Source: Pelagibius sp040217155 (GTDB lineage: Bacteria > Pseudomonadota > Alphaproteobacteria > Kiloniellales > Kiloniellaceae). Taken from it: a stretch of DNA of 64,000 nt. Below are positions 41,907 through 50,424 of this stretch, in pieces. The position numbers and the translations under genes are program-made. The stretch is from the NCBI GenBank assembly GCA_040217155.1, contig JAVJNS010000011.1, positions 62,001 to 126,000 on the forward strand, written 5' to 3'. Position 1 is the first letter of the stretch, and each line of letters starts with the position of its first letter. Under the pieces are notes generated by a model. That model worked only from the letters and a program-made list of their open reading frames with translations. It was not told where the DNA came from and did no database searches.

Positions 41907-44431
41907 TTGGTGCTCCCTGCTGCGGTTTCTCGTTGTCTGGTTGATTGCGTCGACATTTCCGTATTGGATGCTCTATCCACTGGTGCAATTGGTGGAGTGA
42001 AACGAAATGCGAGCAAACGCAGCGCGTTGAAAACAACGACGATCGTCGATCCCTCGTGAACCGCTACCGCGGGACCAATTCCGAGACCGAGGATCGTAGC
42101 CGGGACCAGAAAGGCAACAACCCCTAGGCTGAACCACAGATTCTGCCGGATAATCGAGCTCGTCGACCGGCTCAACGCCACGGCGAAGGGCAAATGGTTC
42201 AGATTATCCGCCATCAGCGCCACATCGGCGGTTTCCAGCGCGACATCAGAGCCCGCCGCGCCCATGGCAATGCCGACCGTGGCGTTTGCCATCGCCGGCG
42301 CGTCGTTGACGCCGTCGCCAACCATGGCGACCTTGGCCTCCGCGCGGAGGTTCTTGATCGTCTTTACCTTATCATCCGGCATCAGATCGCCGCGTGCCTC
42401 GTCAAGGCCGATCGCCCGCGCCACCGCGTCGGCGACTTTTTGATTGTCGCCTGAGAGCATAATCATTCGGCGGATGCCGATCTTATGCAGTGCCTCGATA
42501 ACCGCCGGCGCTGCTTCACGCGGCGTATCCATCAGCCCGATAGCCCCAAGATATCGGCCCCCTTGGCGCACGACCATCGTTGTGCGGCCGTTTGCTTCCA
42601 GCGTCTCGATCCGGGCGCGCAACGCCCCGGGTATGGGCGGGCCATCTATTTCCGCGAAGAGGTCATCCTTACCGATGTATGTCGTCTCGCCATCGACTTC
42701 GGCCACGACACCACGGCCGGTGATGCTGCGCAGGTTCGATGCCTCGGCGGCAGATGTGTCGCCAAGGCGTTCGCGTCCGTCCCTGACAACGGCAGCGGCG
42801 AGAGGATGGTCGCTCAGCACCTCGACCCCGATCGCCACGCGAAGGAGGTCCTTGTCCTCGACGCCCTCGGCCGTCACCACATCGATCAGCTTCGGCTTGC
42901 CTTCGGTCAATGTGCCGGTCTTGTCGAATGCGATGGCCGTCAGTCGCCCCAGATTCTCAAGCGGCGCACCGCCCTTGACGAGGACGCCGCCACGCGCGGC
43001 GCGTGCGACCCCGCTGAGTACGGCGCTCGGCGTCGCGATGGCGAGCGCACAGGGGCTCGCCGCCACCAGAACCGCCATGGCGCGATAGAAGGTGGCGCTG
43101 AAGGGTTCGTCGACAACGAAGCCCGCGAACAAAAGTGCGACGGCGAGGATCAGAACCGCCGGAACGAAGATGCGTTCGAACCGATCGGTAAGACGCTGTG
43201 TGGGCGATTGGTTGGTTTCGGCCTCGTTCACCATCTTGATGACGCGTGCCAGGGTCGAATCCGAGGATGTCCGCGTGACCTGAACTTCCAACGCGCCGCC
43301 GCCGTTAATCGTGCCGGCGAAAACACGGCTTTCGGCATCCACAGAGTCGGGTTTCTCGGCGGCGACGGTCGCATTCTCGACGGGCGATTTGTCCACCGGC
43401 ACGCTCTCGCCGGTGATCGGCGCCTGATTGATGCTGCTTTCGCCCTTGGTGACAAACCCGTCGGCGGCAAGCCGCTCGTTCGGCTTCACCAGCACGATGT
43501 CACCGACCCGCAAGGCGTCGACCGCGACCTCTTCGACTTTGCCGTCTCGGCGCACGGTGGCGGTCTTCGGCGCCAGGGCGCCGAGTGCCTCGATCGCCTG
43601 CTTGGCGCGGCCCATGGCATAGCCTTCCAGCGCATGACCAAGGCTGAAGAGGAACAACAGCAGCGCGCCTTCTGCCCATTCGCCGAGTGCTGCCGCGCCC
43701 GCCGCCGCCACCAGCATCAGAAAATCAATCTCGAACCGGCCGTTGCGTACACTGTCGAAGGCTTCGCGCAAGGCGTAATAGCCGCCGAAGAAATAGGCTG
43801 GAACGAGGACGATCAGGGGTGCCCATGGCGGCATCGCCACGAACTTCGGCAGAAGCCAGCCAATTAGCAAAAGCACGCCGCACAGGGCCACGAAGATCAG
43901 TTCCGTTTGCGCACCAAAAATGCCACCGTGAGCATGATCATGGTCGTGTGCTTCGCCAGCATTCTCGAGCGTGCTGGGCTTCACTCGTTCCAGCGATTCC
44001 CTCATGTCCTCGAGGACGTTGCGGATGGTGTTCTCATTGGTTTGCGTTCGATCGAATTCGATCCGCAGCGGGCCGTTGGCGTTGGCCTCGGCCTCTAGGA
44101 CCCCCGGTAGGCGGCGCACCCGCGCGCTGACCGTCCTTGCCCGACGTTGATCCGAAGTTTCGTCGACCTGCCACACCACATGCCCGAACTTGGCGGCAAT
44201 TTCCGCCCCGAAGGTCTCGGCGACCTGGCGGATGCGTTCAAGCGGAAGCACAGCGGGGTCGTAATGAATACACAACTCCGCGCGCCCGCCATCCTCTACA
44301 TTACGAATGTGTGCGCGTTCGACGCCTTCACGAGCTTCCAGGCTCTCGGTTAGCCGCCGCACACAAGCGTCACGCGCGTCCGGCACCTCGGGAAGGAGGA
44401 GCGGGAGGTCGAGGCGAAGAGTTTCAGCCAT
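41903..44431 (-). CDS. Heavy-metal P1B-type ATPase (Zn/Cd/Pb/Co class)
   Basis: An 842-aa cation-translocating ATPase. Two ferredoxin-like N-terminal repeats (residues 1-150) lack CxxC; instead a His cluster (DHDHAHGG, about residue 164) precedes TM1. Core motifs: TGES phosphatase loop (PITGESVPVDKSP), SPCALAIATP in TM6, DKTGTLTEGKPK with the phosphorylated Asp, SDHPLAAAV (HP motif), and GDGVNDAPAMANA. SPC with a His-rich N-terminus fits a soft-metal exporter of the ZntA/CadA kind. Part of an accessory island; no metalloregulator is intact nearby. Confidence 0.92.
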   Translation of the reverse strand: MAETLRLDLPLLLPEVPDARDACVRRLTESLEAREGVERAHIRNVEDGGRAELCIHYDPAVLPLERIRQVAETFGAEIAAKFGHVVWQVDETSDQRRARTVSARVRRLPGVLEAEANANGPLRIEFDRTQTNENTIRNVLEDMRESLERVKPSTLENAGEAHDHDHAHGGIFGAQTELIFVALCGVLLLIGWLLPKFVAMPPWAPLIVLVPAYFFGGYYALREAFDSVRNGRFEIDFLMLVAAAGAAALGEWAEGALLLFLFSLGHALEGYAMGRAKQAIEALGALAPKTATVRRDGKVEEVAVDALRVGDIVLVKPNERLAADGFVTKGESSINQAPITGESVPVDKSPVENATVAAEKPDSVDAESRVFAGTINGGGALEVQVTRTSSDSTLARVIKMVNEAETNQSPTQRLTDRFERIFVPAVLILAVALLFAGFVVDEPFSATFYRAMAVLVAASPCALAIATPSAVLSGVARAARGGVLVKGGAPLENLGRLTAIAFDKTGTLTEGKPKLIDVVTAEGVEDKDLLRVAIGVEVLSDHPLAAAVVRDGRERLGDTSAAEASNLRSITGRGVVAEVDGETTYIGKDDLFAEIDGPPIPGALRARIETLEANGRTTMVVRQGGRYLGAIGLMDTPREAAPAVIEALHKIGIRRMIMLSGDNQKVADAVARAIGLDEARGDLMPDDKVKTIKNLRAEAKVAMVGDGVNDAPAMANATVGIAMGAAGSDVALETADVALMADNLNHLPFAVALSRSTSSIIRQNLWFSLGVVAFLVPATILGLGIGPAVAVHEGSTIVVVFNALRLLAFRFTPPIAPVDRASNTEMSTQSTRQRETAAGSTK

Positions 44432-44594
44432 GGTTATCCACCCTACCGCTTGCCGTTGGAACGAAGATGGACCTGGCGCGCACCGGAGGCCCCGACTGGC
44501 AGGCGATTACTCTATCTGTACAACCCGTCTGTTTTCGATTTTGCGCGTATGACGGGCTATCTACCAATTGTCGTTCCTTAGCTGCCGTTTGCGA

Positions 44595-44909
44595 TCAATG
44601 GAAGATTTCGCTTAGCCATGACCTGCGCCCATAGCCACGACCGTGATGTCCGCCGCCATGTTTTCCGCGGCGGTACTCGTCGTCGTCGCGATAGTCGCGA
44701 CGACCATCTTTCGGCGCATTGTTTTGCGGCTGAAGGCTGCGTTCGATGATCTTGTCTAGCTCGCCGCGGTCGAGCCAGACGCCCCGGCACCCGGGACAAT
44801 AGTCGATCTCGATATTCTGGCGCTCCGTCATTACCAAGGCGACGCCGCAGACTGGGCATTTCATACCGGATTTCGCGGTCATATCGGAACTACTTCTTGG
44901 TGTCGGCAT
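44595..44909 (-). CDS. zf-TFIIB domain zinc-ribbon protein
   Basis: A 104-aa protein. The zinc ribbon is KCPVCGVALVMTERQNIEID followed by YCPGCRGVWLDRGELDKIIE, then a His/Arg/Gly-rich tail (GKHGGGHHGRGYGRR). GAGGAG precedes the ATG at 44909; the domain itself starts 15 codons later. Role unknown; a metal- or nucleic-acid-binding accessory in the heavy-metal island is possible. Co-directional with the ATPase across a 163-bp gap. Confidence 0.85.
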   Translation of the reverse strand: MPTPRSSSDMTAKSGMKCPVCGVALVMTERQNIEIDYCPGCRGVWLDRGELDKIIERSLQPQNNAPKDGRRDYRDDDEYRRGKHGGGHHGRGYGRRSWLSEIFH

Positions 44910-45323
44910 TCTATTGCTCCTCGTTATTGTCTCCTGGACGCTGCCTTGGCTTGCTGCCCGAGGAGCGCATCAGAAAAGTTGCATTACGAGACTTGGGATC
45001 TCTAGTTACTAGAGGTTCAAGGGGTTAAAGCAGAAAAATAGCGCATACAGGAGTTGTTGCTTCCGACTGCCCATCGGCCAGCGCCACGAAAAATTGCCGC
45101 AAGACCCTCTGCCGAAGCCGACCAGACCAAATTATCCGAGCGCTGCTCGGGCTCAATGTCGCCTCTGGTCCCCTTGATCACATTGCCGGCGATCACACGG
45201 GCTCGACGTGGTCCTCGTGCAGACACTCGGCGTGGTCGGCGAGCACCTCGATGACGCGGCACTCGGCGATTCGTCCCGCTTTGCACTGCTCGATATCCGC
45301 TCGAGTTCGAGTTTCAGAGACCC
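44910..45323 (-). pseudogene. Uncharacterised island DNA with fragmentary reading frames
   Basis: No intact gene is seen. On the minus strand, a fragment at about 45193-45310 reads AGRIAECRVIEVLADHAECL followed by HEDHVEPV, and after a frame change at about 45195 RVIAGNVIKGTRGDIEPEQR continues to about 45017. This may be a single frameshifted gene with Cys/His residues, possibly a metal-binding or regulatory protein, but I do not recognise it. Codon use is atypical for the window. Confidence 0.35.
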
Positions 45324-45325
45324 TA

Positions 45326-46055
45326 AAGCGGTTAGTCTTCGAAATGAATCGGGGGATTCCCAAAGAGGCCGAAGTGTGATCCACCATTCTTGGAGGTGGA
45401 TCATGGGGCAAACCCTATTCTCTGGTTCTTCGTGAACGGATCGTCAGCTACGTGGAAGAAGGCCATTCGGCGCGTGTTGCGGCGGGTGTGTTCGGTGTCT
45501 CCGCCAGCACGGCGGTGCGTCTTGCGGCAGCCCAGCGGCGCGATGGCAACATAGCGCCTAAGCCGCAGGGGCGGGCGCCTGCGCGGCTGGGCACCCGTCG
45601 GCCAGCGCCTCTTCGGGACAGCCCCTTTCGGCAAGTGGCGCACCCAGACCTTCATCGCCGGCCTGACCAGCGACGAGATGATCGCCCCCCTGGGTGATCG
45701 AGGGCGCCATGAACCGAACCGCTTTCGAGACCTACATCGAGACCCAGCTGGCCCCGTTGCTCAACCCCGGCACGGTCGTCATACTCGACAACCTCTCTAC
45801 CCACAAAAGCCCCGCGCCGCGGAGATCCTGAAGGAGGCCAAGTCCTGGTTCCTCTTCCTGCCGCCCTACAGCCCCGATCTCAACCCCATCGAGCAGGCCT
45901 TCTCGAAGCTCAAGGCCCGCCTCCGACGCATCGGCGCGAGAACCTACGACGATCTATCGCCGCCATAGGCGATGTCTGCACCCTCTTCCATCCTACAGAA
46001 TGCTGGAACTTCTTCGAGGCTGCCGGCTATGCATCAAATTAAATGCAAACCGCTT
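45326..46055 (+). mobile_element. Decayed IS630-family insertion sequence
   Basis: Terminal AAGCGGTT (45326-45333) and AACCGCTT (46048-46055) flanked by TA on both sides (45324-45325 and 46056-46057), as expected for IS630 target duplication. The element is about 730 bp, shorter than intact relatives, because of an internal deletion in the transposase. Confidence 0.85.
45403..46042 (+). pseudogene. IS630 transposase remnant
   Basis: Starts MGQTLFS after TGGAGG and is frameshifted at once; fragments read YVEEGHSARVAAGVFGVSAS, TAVRLAAAQRRDGNIAPKPQ (HTH), then a deletion removes the start of the DDE domain, and the end is ILDNLSTHKSP, FLPPYSPDLNPIEQAFSKLK and ECWNFFEAAGYASN in different frames. 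At least three frame changes plus the deletion make it non-functional. Confidence 0.88.
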
Positions 46056-46059
46056 TAGA

Positions 46060-47211
46060 GAGACCTGTGCGCGGGTGAGATATCACTTTGTTTTAGTGGG
46101 ACTTTTCGACGCTTGGAAGAGGTTGGGCCAGACGCCGAGGTTAGTGTTGGCTGTTTCCCAATCTCCCGGTCCGATTTTTTTGATTTTCGAGGGCTGTTCG
46201 CTCAGACTTGTTGCAGGCTGAGGCCTCGTTTGAGGTTGTAGGCGATCGCGGTGAAGAGGACTTGGAGCCTAGCCTTGGCCAGGCCGAGGCATGCCATCTG
46301 CCGTACATCATAGTGGCGCCTGCAGGTTCCAAACATCTTCTCGATGCGCCCGCGAACCTTGTGGATGGGCCCGTTGATGACCTTCAGTTTGGCTGCAGCA
46401 TCCGCCTCATCCCGCGCCCAAACGTGACTTGCCACGACCCGGTCCCGCCCGCCGCGCGCTTGGACTGCATCGCTAAAGCGCGGGCCACGATAGGCGCTGT
46501 CGGCATAAACGTCGCCCGGATTGTCCGGTACGATATCGCAGCCGGCCTTGCCATCGTTGACATGGGCCGGCGTCACGCACAGGAGCTCGATCAGGGCCGT
46601 GTCTTCATCGCAGGCGACATGGGCCTTGTAGCCATGCACCGCCTTCTTGTTCTTGTGCTTGACCCAACGGGCATCCTCATCCTCCTTGCTGGCCGAGGCG
46701 ATGATCGTCGCATCAACCAAAGTGCCCTGCTTCACCATAATGTGTCGCTCGCAAAGCTGTGCGGCGATTACCTCGAACAGCCGCTCGCCGAGATCGAGCT
46801 TGGCCAAGACGCGGCGAACGCGCACGAAGGCGGTCCGCTCTGGCGTCGCCTCTCTGCGCGAAAAGCCGCGGAAACGGCGAAAAGACGCCCGGTCGTCCAG
46901 GGCCTCGGCAAGTTACACGTCACTCAGATCGTACCAGCGCGCCAGAACCAGAGCCTTCATGAGACAAAGCGGCGGCCAGCCTGGCTCGCCCTTGGCAGCG
47001 GCCGATATCGGCGCCATTAGTGCTTCGGCCTCAGACCAATCGATCAGCCTGGAAAGCGCATCAAGGTCCGATCCTTTACTCGAACTTGCAAAGCAAAACT
47101 CTTCCTGTCCAATCCGCCGCCGTGCCATCAATCCGCCCTCCCGGCTCATGATCTCAAAGCAGAGAATCAAACCCGATTGAGCTTGTAAACCCTTACCCGC
47201 GCACAGGTCTC
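46060..47211 (-). mobile_element. IS5-family insertion sequence
   Basis: Ends GAGACCTGTGCGCGGGT (46060-46076) and its inverted copy at 47195-47211 are perfect. TTAGA flanks both sides (46055-46059, 47212-47216), consistent with a target duplication. It inserted exactly at the right end of the IS630 copy. Confidence 0.9.
46202..47128 (-). pseudogene. IS5 family transposase with one in-frame stop
   Basis: The frame is continuous from ATG 47128 (after GGGAGGG) to 46202 apart from a single TAA at 46913-46915, which splits WYDLSDV from LAEALDDRASFRRF. The N-terminal domain (DUF772-type, GEPGWPPLCLMKALVLARW) and DDE domain (DATIIAS, YADSAYRG, RGRIEKMFGTCRRHY) are otherwise intact. Product: about 308 aa if read through. 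A recent nonsense mutation is the simplest explanation. Confidence 0.85.
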
Positions 47212-47676
47212 TTAGAAGATGCCCGCTTCCAGGCCGGCGGCCATGGCCATGCCCAGGTCGCGGCAGCTCTCGGCGAAACTGTCCTGCCACGCGCCGCGGC
47301 AGATCAGCGGCGCCTGCACGGCGCGCCACTTGAGCCCGCTGGCGATGCTCTCCACCGCGCGCCGGGTACCGGTCCCGTCGTGGCCGGCGCGGATGTAGAG
47401 GCAGTAGGGCAGGGCCTCGGTCTTCTCCAGAACAGGATAATAGCTGCGGTCGAAGAAGTCCTTCAGAGCGCCGCTCATGTAGCCCAGGTTCTCGGTGGTG
47501 CCGAGAATCAGGCCATCGGCGGCGAGCAGATCTTCGGGCCCGGCTTCAAAAGGCGTGAGCGCGCGCACCTCCACGCCGTCGATCTCCGGCGAACGGGCGC
47601 CGGCGACGACGGCATCGCGCAGGCGCGTGGTATTCTCGGAGGGGACATGGGCGACGATGAGCAGGCGCTTGGCCAT
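47212..47676 (-). CDS. Flavodoxin family protein
   Basis: A 154-aa flavodoxin-like protein: RLLIVAHVPSENTTRLRDAV (FMN phosphate loop), LLAADGLILGTTENLGYMSG and LKDFFDRSYYP. Small FMN-dependent reductase or electron carrier; partner unknown. Its stop codon TAA is built from the TTAGA target sequence of the neighbouring IS5, and before the IS630 insertion it would have read TAG, so the protein itself was not altered. It lies ten bases after the next gene upstream. Confidence 0.88.
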   Translation of the reverse strand: MAKRLLIVAHVPSENTTRLRDAVVAGARSPEIDGVEVRALTPFEAGPEDLLAADGLILGTTENLGYMSGALKDFFDRSYYPVLEKTEALPYCLYIRAGHDGTGTRRAVESIASGLKWRAVQAPLICRGAWQDSFAESCRDLGMAMAAGLEAGIF

Positions 47677-47686
47677 CGCCGCAGGG

Positions 47687-48106
47687 TCAGGCCGACAGCC
47701 GCTTGCAGAGGGCCCGGATGTAGCGGTGATCGCCGTCGCTGAAGTCGCCTTCGGCGATGTCGCTCTTGTAGTCTTCCAGTTCCCGGCGCAGCTCCTGCGA
47801 GTGGCCGGGGCGGCTCAGCAGCTTTTCGATCAGCGCCAGGCTCTCGGCGTTCTTCGCCGCCTGGTCTGCCGGCAGATCGTCCAGATTTCCCAGTTCTTCC
47901 CGGTCGAGGGGCTCGGCGCCGTCTTCGTCGTCCTCGTCCGCCGCCGGCGCGCCGAGGCGCTCCGAGAGCAGCAGGCTCCAATTGGCCCCGGCGGCGGTCA
48001 CCTTGCCGTCGAGCACGCGCGCGGCGGCGAGAACCTCTTCGTCGTTGTCGCTGCCCAGCGTTTCCAGCAGGGATATCAGCTCGGCCCGGTCCAAGCGCTC
48101 GGTCAT
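47687..48106 (-). CDS. Small acidic protein of unknown function
   Basis: A 139-aa helical, acidic protein (LISLLETLGSDNDEEVLAAA, EDDEDGAEPLDREELGNLDD, LRRELEDYKSDIAEGDFSDG, HRYIRALCKRL). No family is recognised. The start ATG at 48106 is preceded by a GAGCGAGGCGACC weak site; an in-frame extension upstream lacks a start. It precedes the flavodoxin gene by ten bases and may be its operon partner. Coding character is good. Confidence 0.75.
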   Translation of the reverse strand: MTERLDRAELISLLETLGSDNDEEVLAAARVLDGKVTAAGANWSLLLSERLGAPAADEDDEDGAEPLDREELGNLDDLPADQAAKNAESLALIEKLLSRPGHSQELRRELEDYKSDIAEGDFSDGDHRYIRALCKRLSA

Positions 48107-48217
48107 AGGTCGCCTCGCTCCAGCATTGCGAATCGGTTGGAGCGGCACTTTAGCGAACCTGACCGCCGCTCGGCAAACCTAGAGCCTGATCGGCTCCAAG
48201 TTTCCCGATGATGCCGT

Positions 48218-48346
48218 AGAGCGCTTTGCGCCAGTACCGGCGGGCTTTGGCTTGACCATAGCGCCGCTATGCCCGGCGCCAAATCCTCTTGGTCCTGACA
48301 CAAATCCGCTCCGGCAGAATGGTTCAAATTGGGCGCAACGTGCTCT
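48218..48346 (-). repeat. Dispersed structured element, copy 2
   Basis: 129 bp, ends AGAGCGCTTTGCGCC (48218-48232) and GGCGCAACGTGCTCT (48332-48346), imperfect inverted termini matching at 13 of 15 positions. It shares the CATAGC-GGC-GCTATG hairpin and flanking blocks with the copy at 30271-30394. It begins at the ask stop codon, the same position relative to the gene as in the other copy. Confidence 0.8.
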
Positions 48347-49856
48347 AAGCGGCAGTTCGATAGGAAGGGCCCCCGCCGGCGGCCGGCGCGGTCTCGTCCG
48401 CCGAAGTCTCCTCGATCAGCGCCCGGTGCAGGACCCGGATACAGGCGTCGTGATCGGCCTCGTCGACAATCACCTGCATATCGACCTTGCGCAGCAGGTC
48501 ATTGAAGCCAAGGGGCTCGATCCCGGCCTCGGCCAGAGCGGTCAGCACCCGGGCGCCAAGGGCCGGCAGGCGCAGGTCGCGGCCGATGATCGAAATCACC
48601 GCGACGCTGCGCGAATTGATCGCCGCGGAGGGGAAGCGCTCGGTAAGGTCCTGCTCGACCCGCTTCACCGCCTTGGCGGAGCCCTTCAGGAAGTGGGTGA
48701 TGGTATTGGCGTTGGAGGTCTTGGTGACGATACGGGCCTTATGGCGCTTCAGCGTTTCCAGGATCGCCGCGTCGTAGCCCTTTACGCCCACCATGTCCTG
48801 CTCGAAGAACTCGAAGGAGTAGACGTTCTTCAGGCCGGTAATCATCTCGACGGCGGGGGCGGTCGCCTCCAGGTCGCCGCGGATCACCGCGCCGGGATCT
48901 TCAGGCGCGAAGGTGTTCATGATGCGCAGAGGAATGCGGGCCTGGCGCAGGCCCTTGGCGGCACTCGGATGAATCGCTTCCATGCCCATGTTGGAGAGCT
49001 GGTCGGCGACGTCGTAATTGGTCTCCGCGATCGGGCGCACCGCCGCCGTGCCGACCAGCTTCGGGTCGGCGGAGGAGAGGTGAAACTCCTTGTGGATGAT
49101 CGCTTCGCGGGCGCCGGTTTCGACCGCGATGGTCGAAAAGATGATTTCGCTGTAGCCGCGGCCGTAGAGGCCGACCAGGCCTTCCTCGCACTGGGCGTAT
49201 CCGGTGACGATCGGCAGCTGCGTCGTCAGATCGATGCCGTCGAAGGCCTCGGCGATGCGGCGGCTCAGCTTCTTGTTGTCGCTTTCGCGCCAGCCCGTCA
49301 GGTCGATGAAGGCCGCGGCGATGCCGTGGCGGCGCAGCAGCAGCATCAGGTTGTGGGCGCTCTGCGCCTCGCCGGCGCCGCTCAGCATCTCGCGCACCGT
49401 CATCAGGTGCTCGGGCAGCTTGAAGTGCCCGAAGGAGCAAAGCCGCCGCAGGTCCATGAGACAGGAGCGCAGCCCCTCGATGCGCTCCTCCACGAAGCGG
49501 TCGGCCTGCGCGATGTCGGCGGGGTCGTCGAGCACCTCGCGGTTCTTCCCGCGCATCGCCACGCCGGCCTTGGTCAGGGCATCGCCCCAGGACCATTCGT
49601 TTTCCGAGCCGGCATAGAGCGCATAGACGCCCGGCTCTCCGGTCTTCTTATGCTCCAGCAGCAGATCGGTCATGCCGCCATAAGCCGAGACCACGAAGAT
49701 CCGGTTATAGAGGTCGGCGCCTTCACGCCCGCCGATCATGATGTTGTGCAGCACCGTGTCGACCGCCGACATGGAGGTGCCGCCGATCTTGTGGACACTA
49801 TGGCCGTTCGGCGTCGCGCCACTGCCGCTGCGAGGTGTATTGTCTTGGTCGGTCAC
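48345..49856 (-). CDS. ask: Ectoine-type aspartate kinase (Ask_Ect)
   Basis: A 503-aa aspartokinase of the ectoine operon type, feeding aspartyl-phosphate into ectoine. Seen: HSVHKIGGTSMSAVD, FVVSAYGGMTDLLLEHK, LYGRGYSEIIFSTIA, KTSNANTITHFLKGSAKAVK and a C-terminal ACT region (AVISIIGRDLRLPALGARVL). Such dedicated kinases are usually feedback-insensitive. GTG at 49856 has GGGAGAA seven bases upstream; another GTG at 49883 is possible. Last gene of the cluster, 112 bp after ectC. Confidence 0.93.
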   Translation of the reverse strand: MTDQDNTPRSGSGATPNGHSVHKIGGTSMSAVDTVLHNIMIGGREGADLYNRIFVVSAYGGMTDLLLEHKKTGEPGVYALYAGSENEWSWGDALTKAGVAMRGKNREVLDDPADIAQADRFVEERIEGLRSCLMDLRRLCSFGHFKLPEHLMTVREMLSGAGEAQSAHNLMLLLRRHGIAAAFIDLTGWRESDNKKLSRRIAEAFDGIDLTTQLPIVTGYAQCEEGLVGLYGRGYSEIIFSTIAVETGAREAIIHKEFHLSSADPKLVGTAAVRPIAETNYDVADQLSNMGMEAIHPSAAKGLRQARIPLRIMNTFAPEDPGAVIRGDLEATAPAVEMITGLKNVYSFEFFEQDMVGVKGYDAAILETLKRHKARIVTKTSNANTITHFLKGSAKAVKRVEQDLTERFPSAAINSRSVAVISIIGRDLRLPALGARVLTALAEAGIEPLGFNDLLRKVDMQVIVDEADHDACIRVLHRALIEETSADETAPAAGGGPSYRTAA

Positions 49857-49968
49857 TGACTGCTTCTCCCGGCTGCGTGCCACGGCTGGCGCGCGTTCGC
49901 GCTCCGAACGGTGTCAACGGCAACGAGCCTTATCTGCTGATTCCGGCTTCTCGTCGGCGCCGCGCGAA

Positions 49969-50361
49969 CTACGCGGCGTCATCTTCCAGGGCGTAGGCGC
50001 CGTCGGGGCCGTGCACTTCCTTGCCGGTCACTGGCGGATTGAAGCAACAAGCCATGGTCATCTCCGTCTTGCCGCGCAGGATGTGCTTGTCGTGCTGGTC
50101 GAGCCCGTACATGACGCCGGGCCGGATGTCATGGACCTCGCCGCTGGCGCAGTCCTCGATCGAACCTTCGCCGGAGATGCAGTACACCGACTCGAAATGG
50201 TTCTTGTAGTGCAGGTGCAACTCCGCGCCCTCGTGGATGGTGGTGATGTGGAAGCTGAAACCCATCCGGTCGCCCTTGAGCAGCAGGCGCACGCTCTCCC
50301 AGCCTTCGGCGGTGACGCGGCGCCCGCTGTCCTTCGCTTCGTTGTAGTCTCTAACGATCAT
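49969..50361 (-). CDS. ectC: Ectoine synthase
   Basis: A 130-aa cupin enzyme that cyclises N-gamma-acetyl-diaminobutyrate to ectoine with bound iron. Seen: MIVRDYNEAKDSGRRV, HITTIHEGAELHLHYKNH and the metal-binding CISGEGSIED/GVMYGLDQHDKHILRG. Length is exactly typical. AGGAGA lies upstream of the ATG. Third gene of the operon, 63 bp after ectB. Confidence 0.97.
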   Translation of the reverse strand: MIVRDYNEAKDSGRRVTAEGWESVRLLLKGDRMGFSFHITTIHEGAELHLHYKNHFESVYCISGEGSIEDCASGEVHDIRPGVMYGLDQHDKHILRGKTEMTMACCFNPPVTGKEVHGPDGAYALEDDAA

Positions 50362-50424
50362 CGTTTGTCTCCTGTGTCCGGCTTTCTGCTGCGCCCCTGT
50401 AGGGGCTCGCCACGGCAGGCGCGC

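Noticed and set aside
48103..48327. Minus-strand frame through the copy-2 element
   Set aside because: The frame is not kept in copy 1, so it is not a conserved coding sequence.
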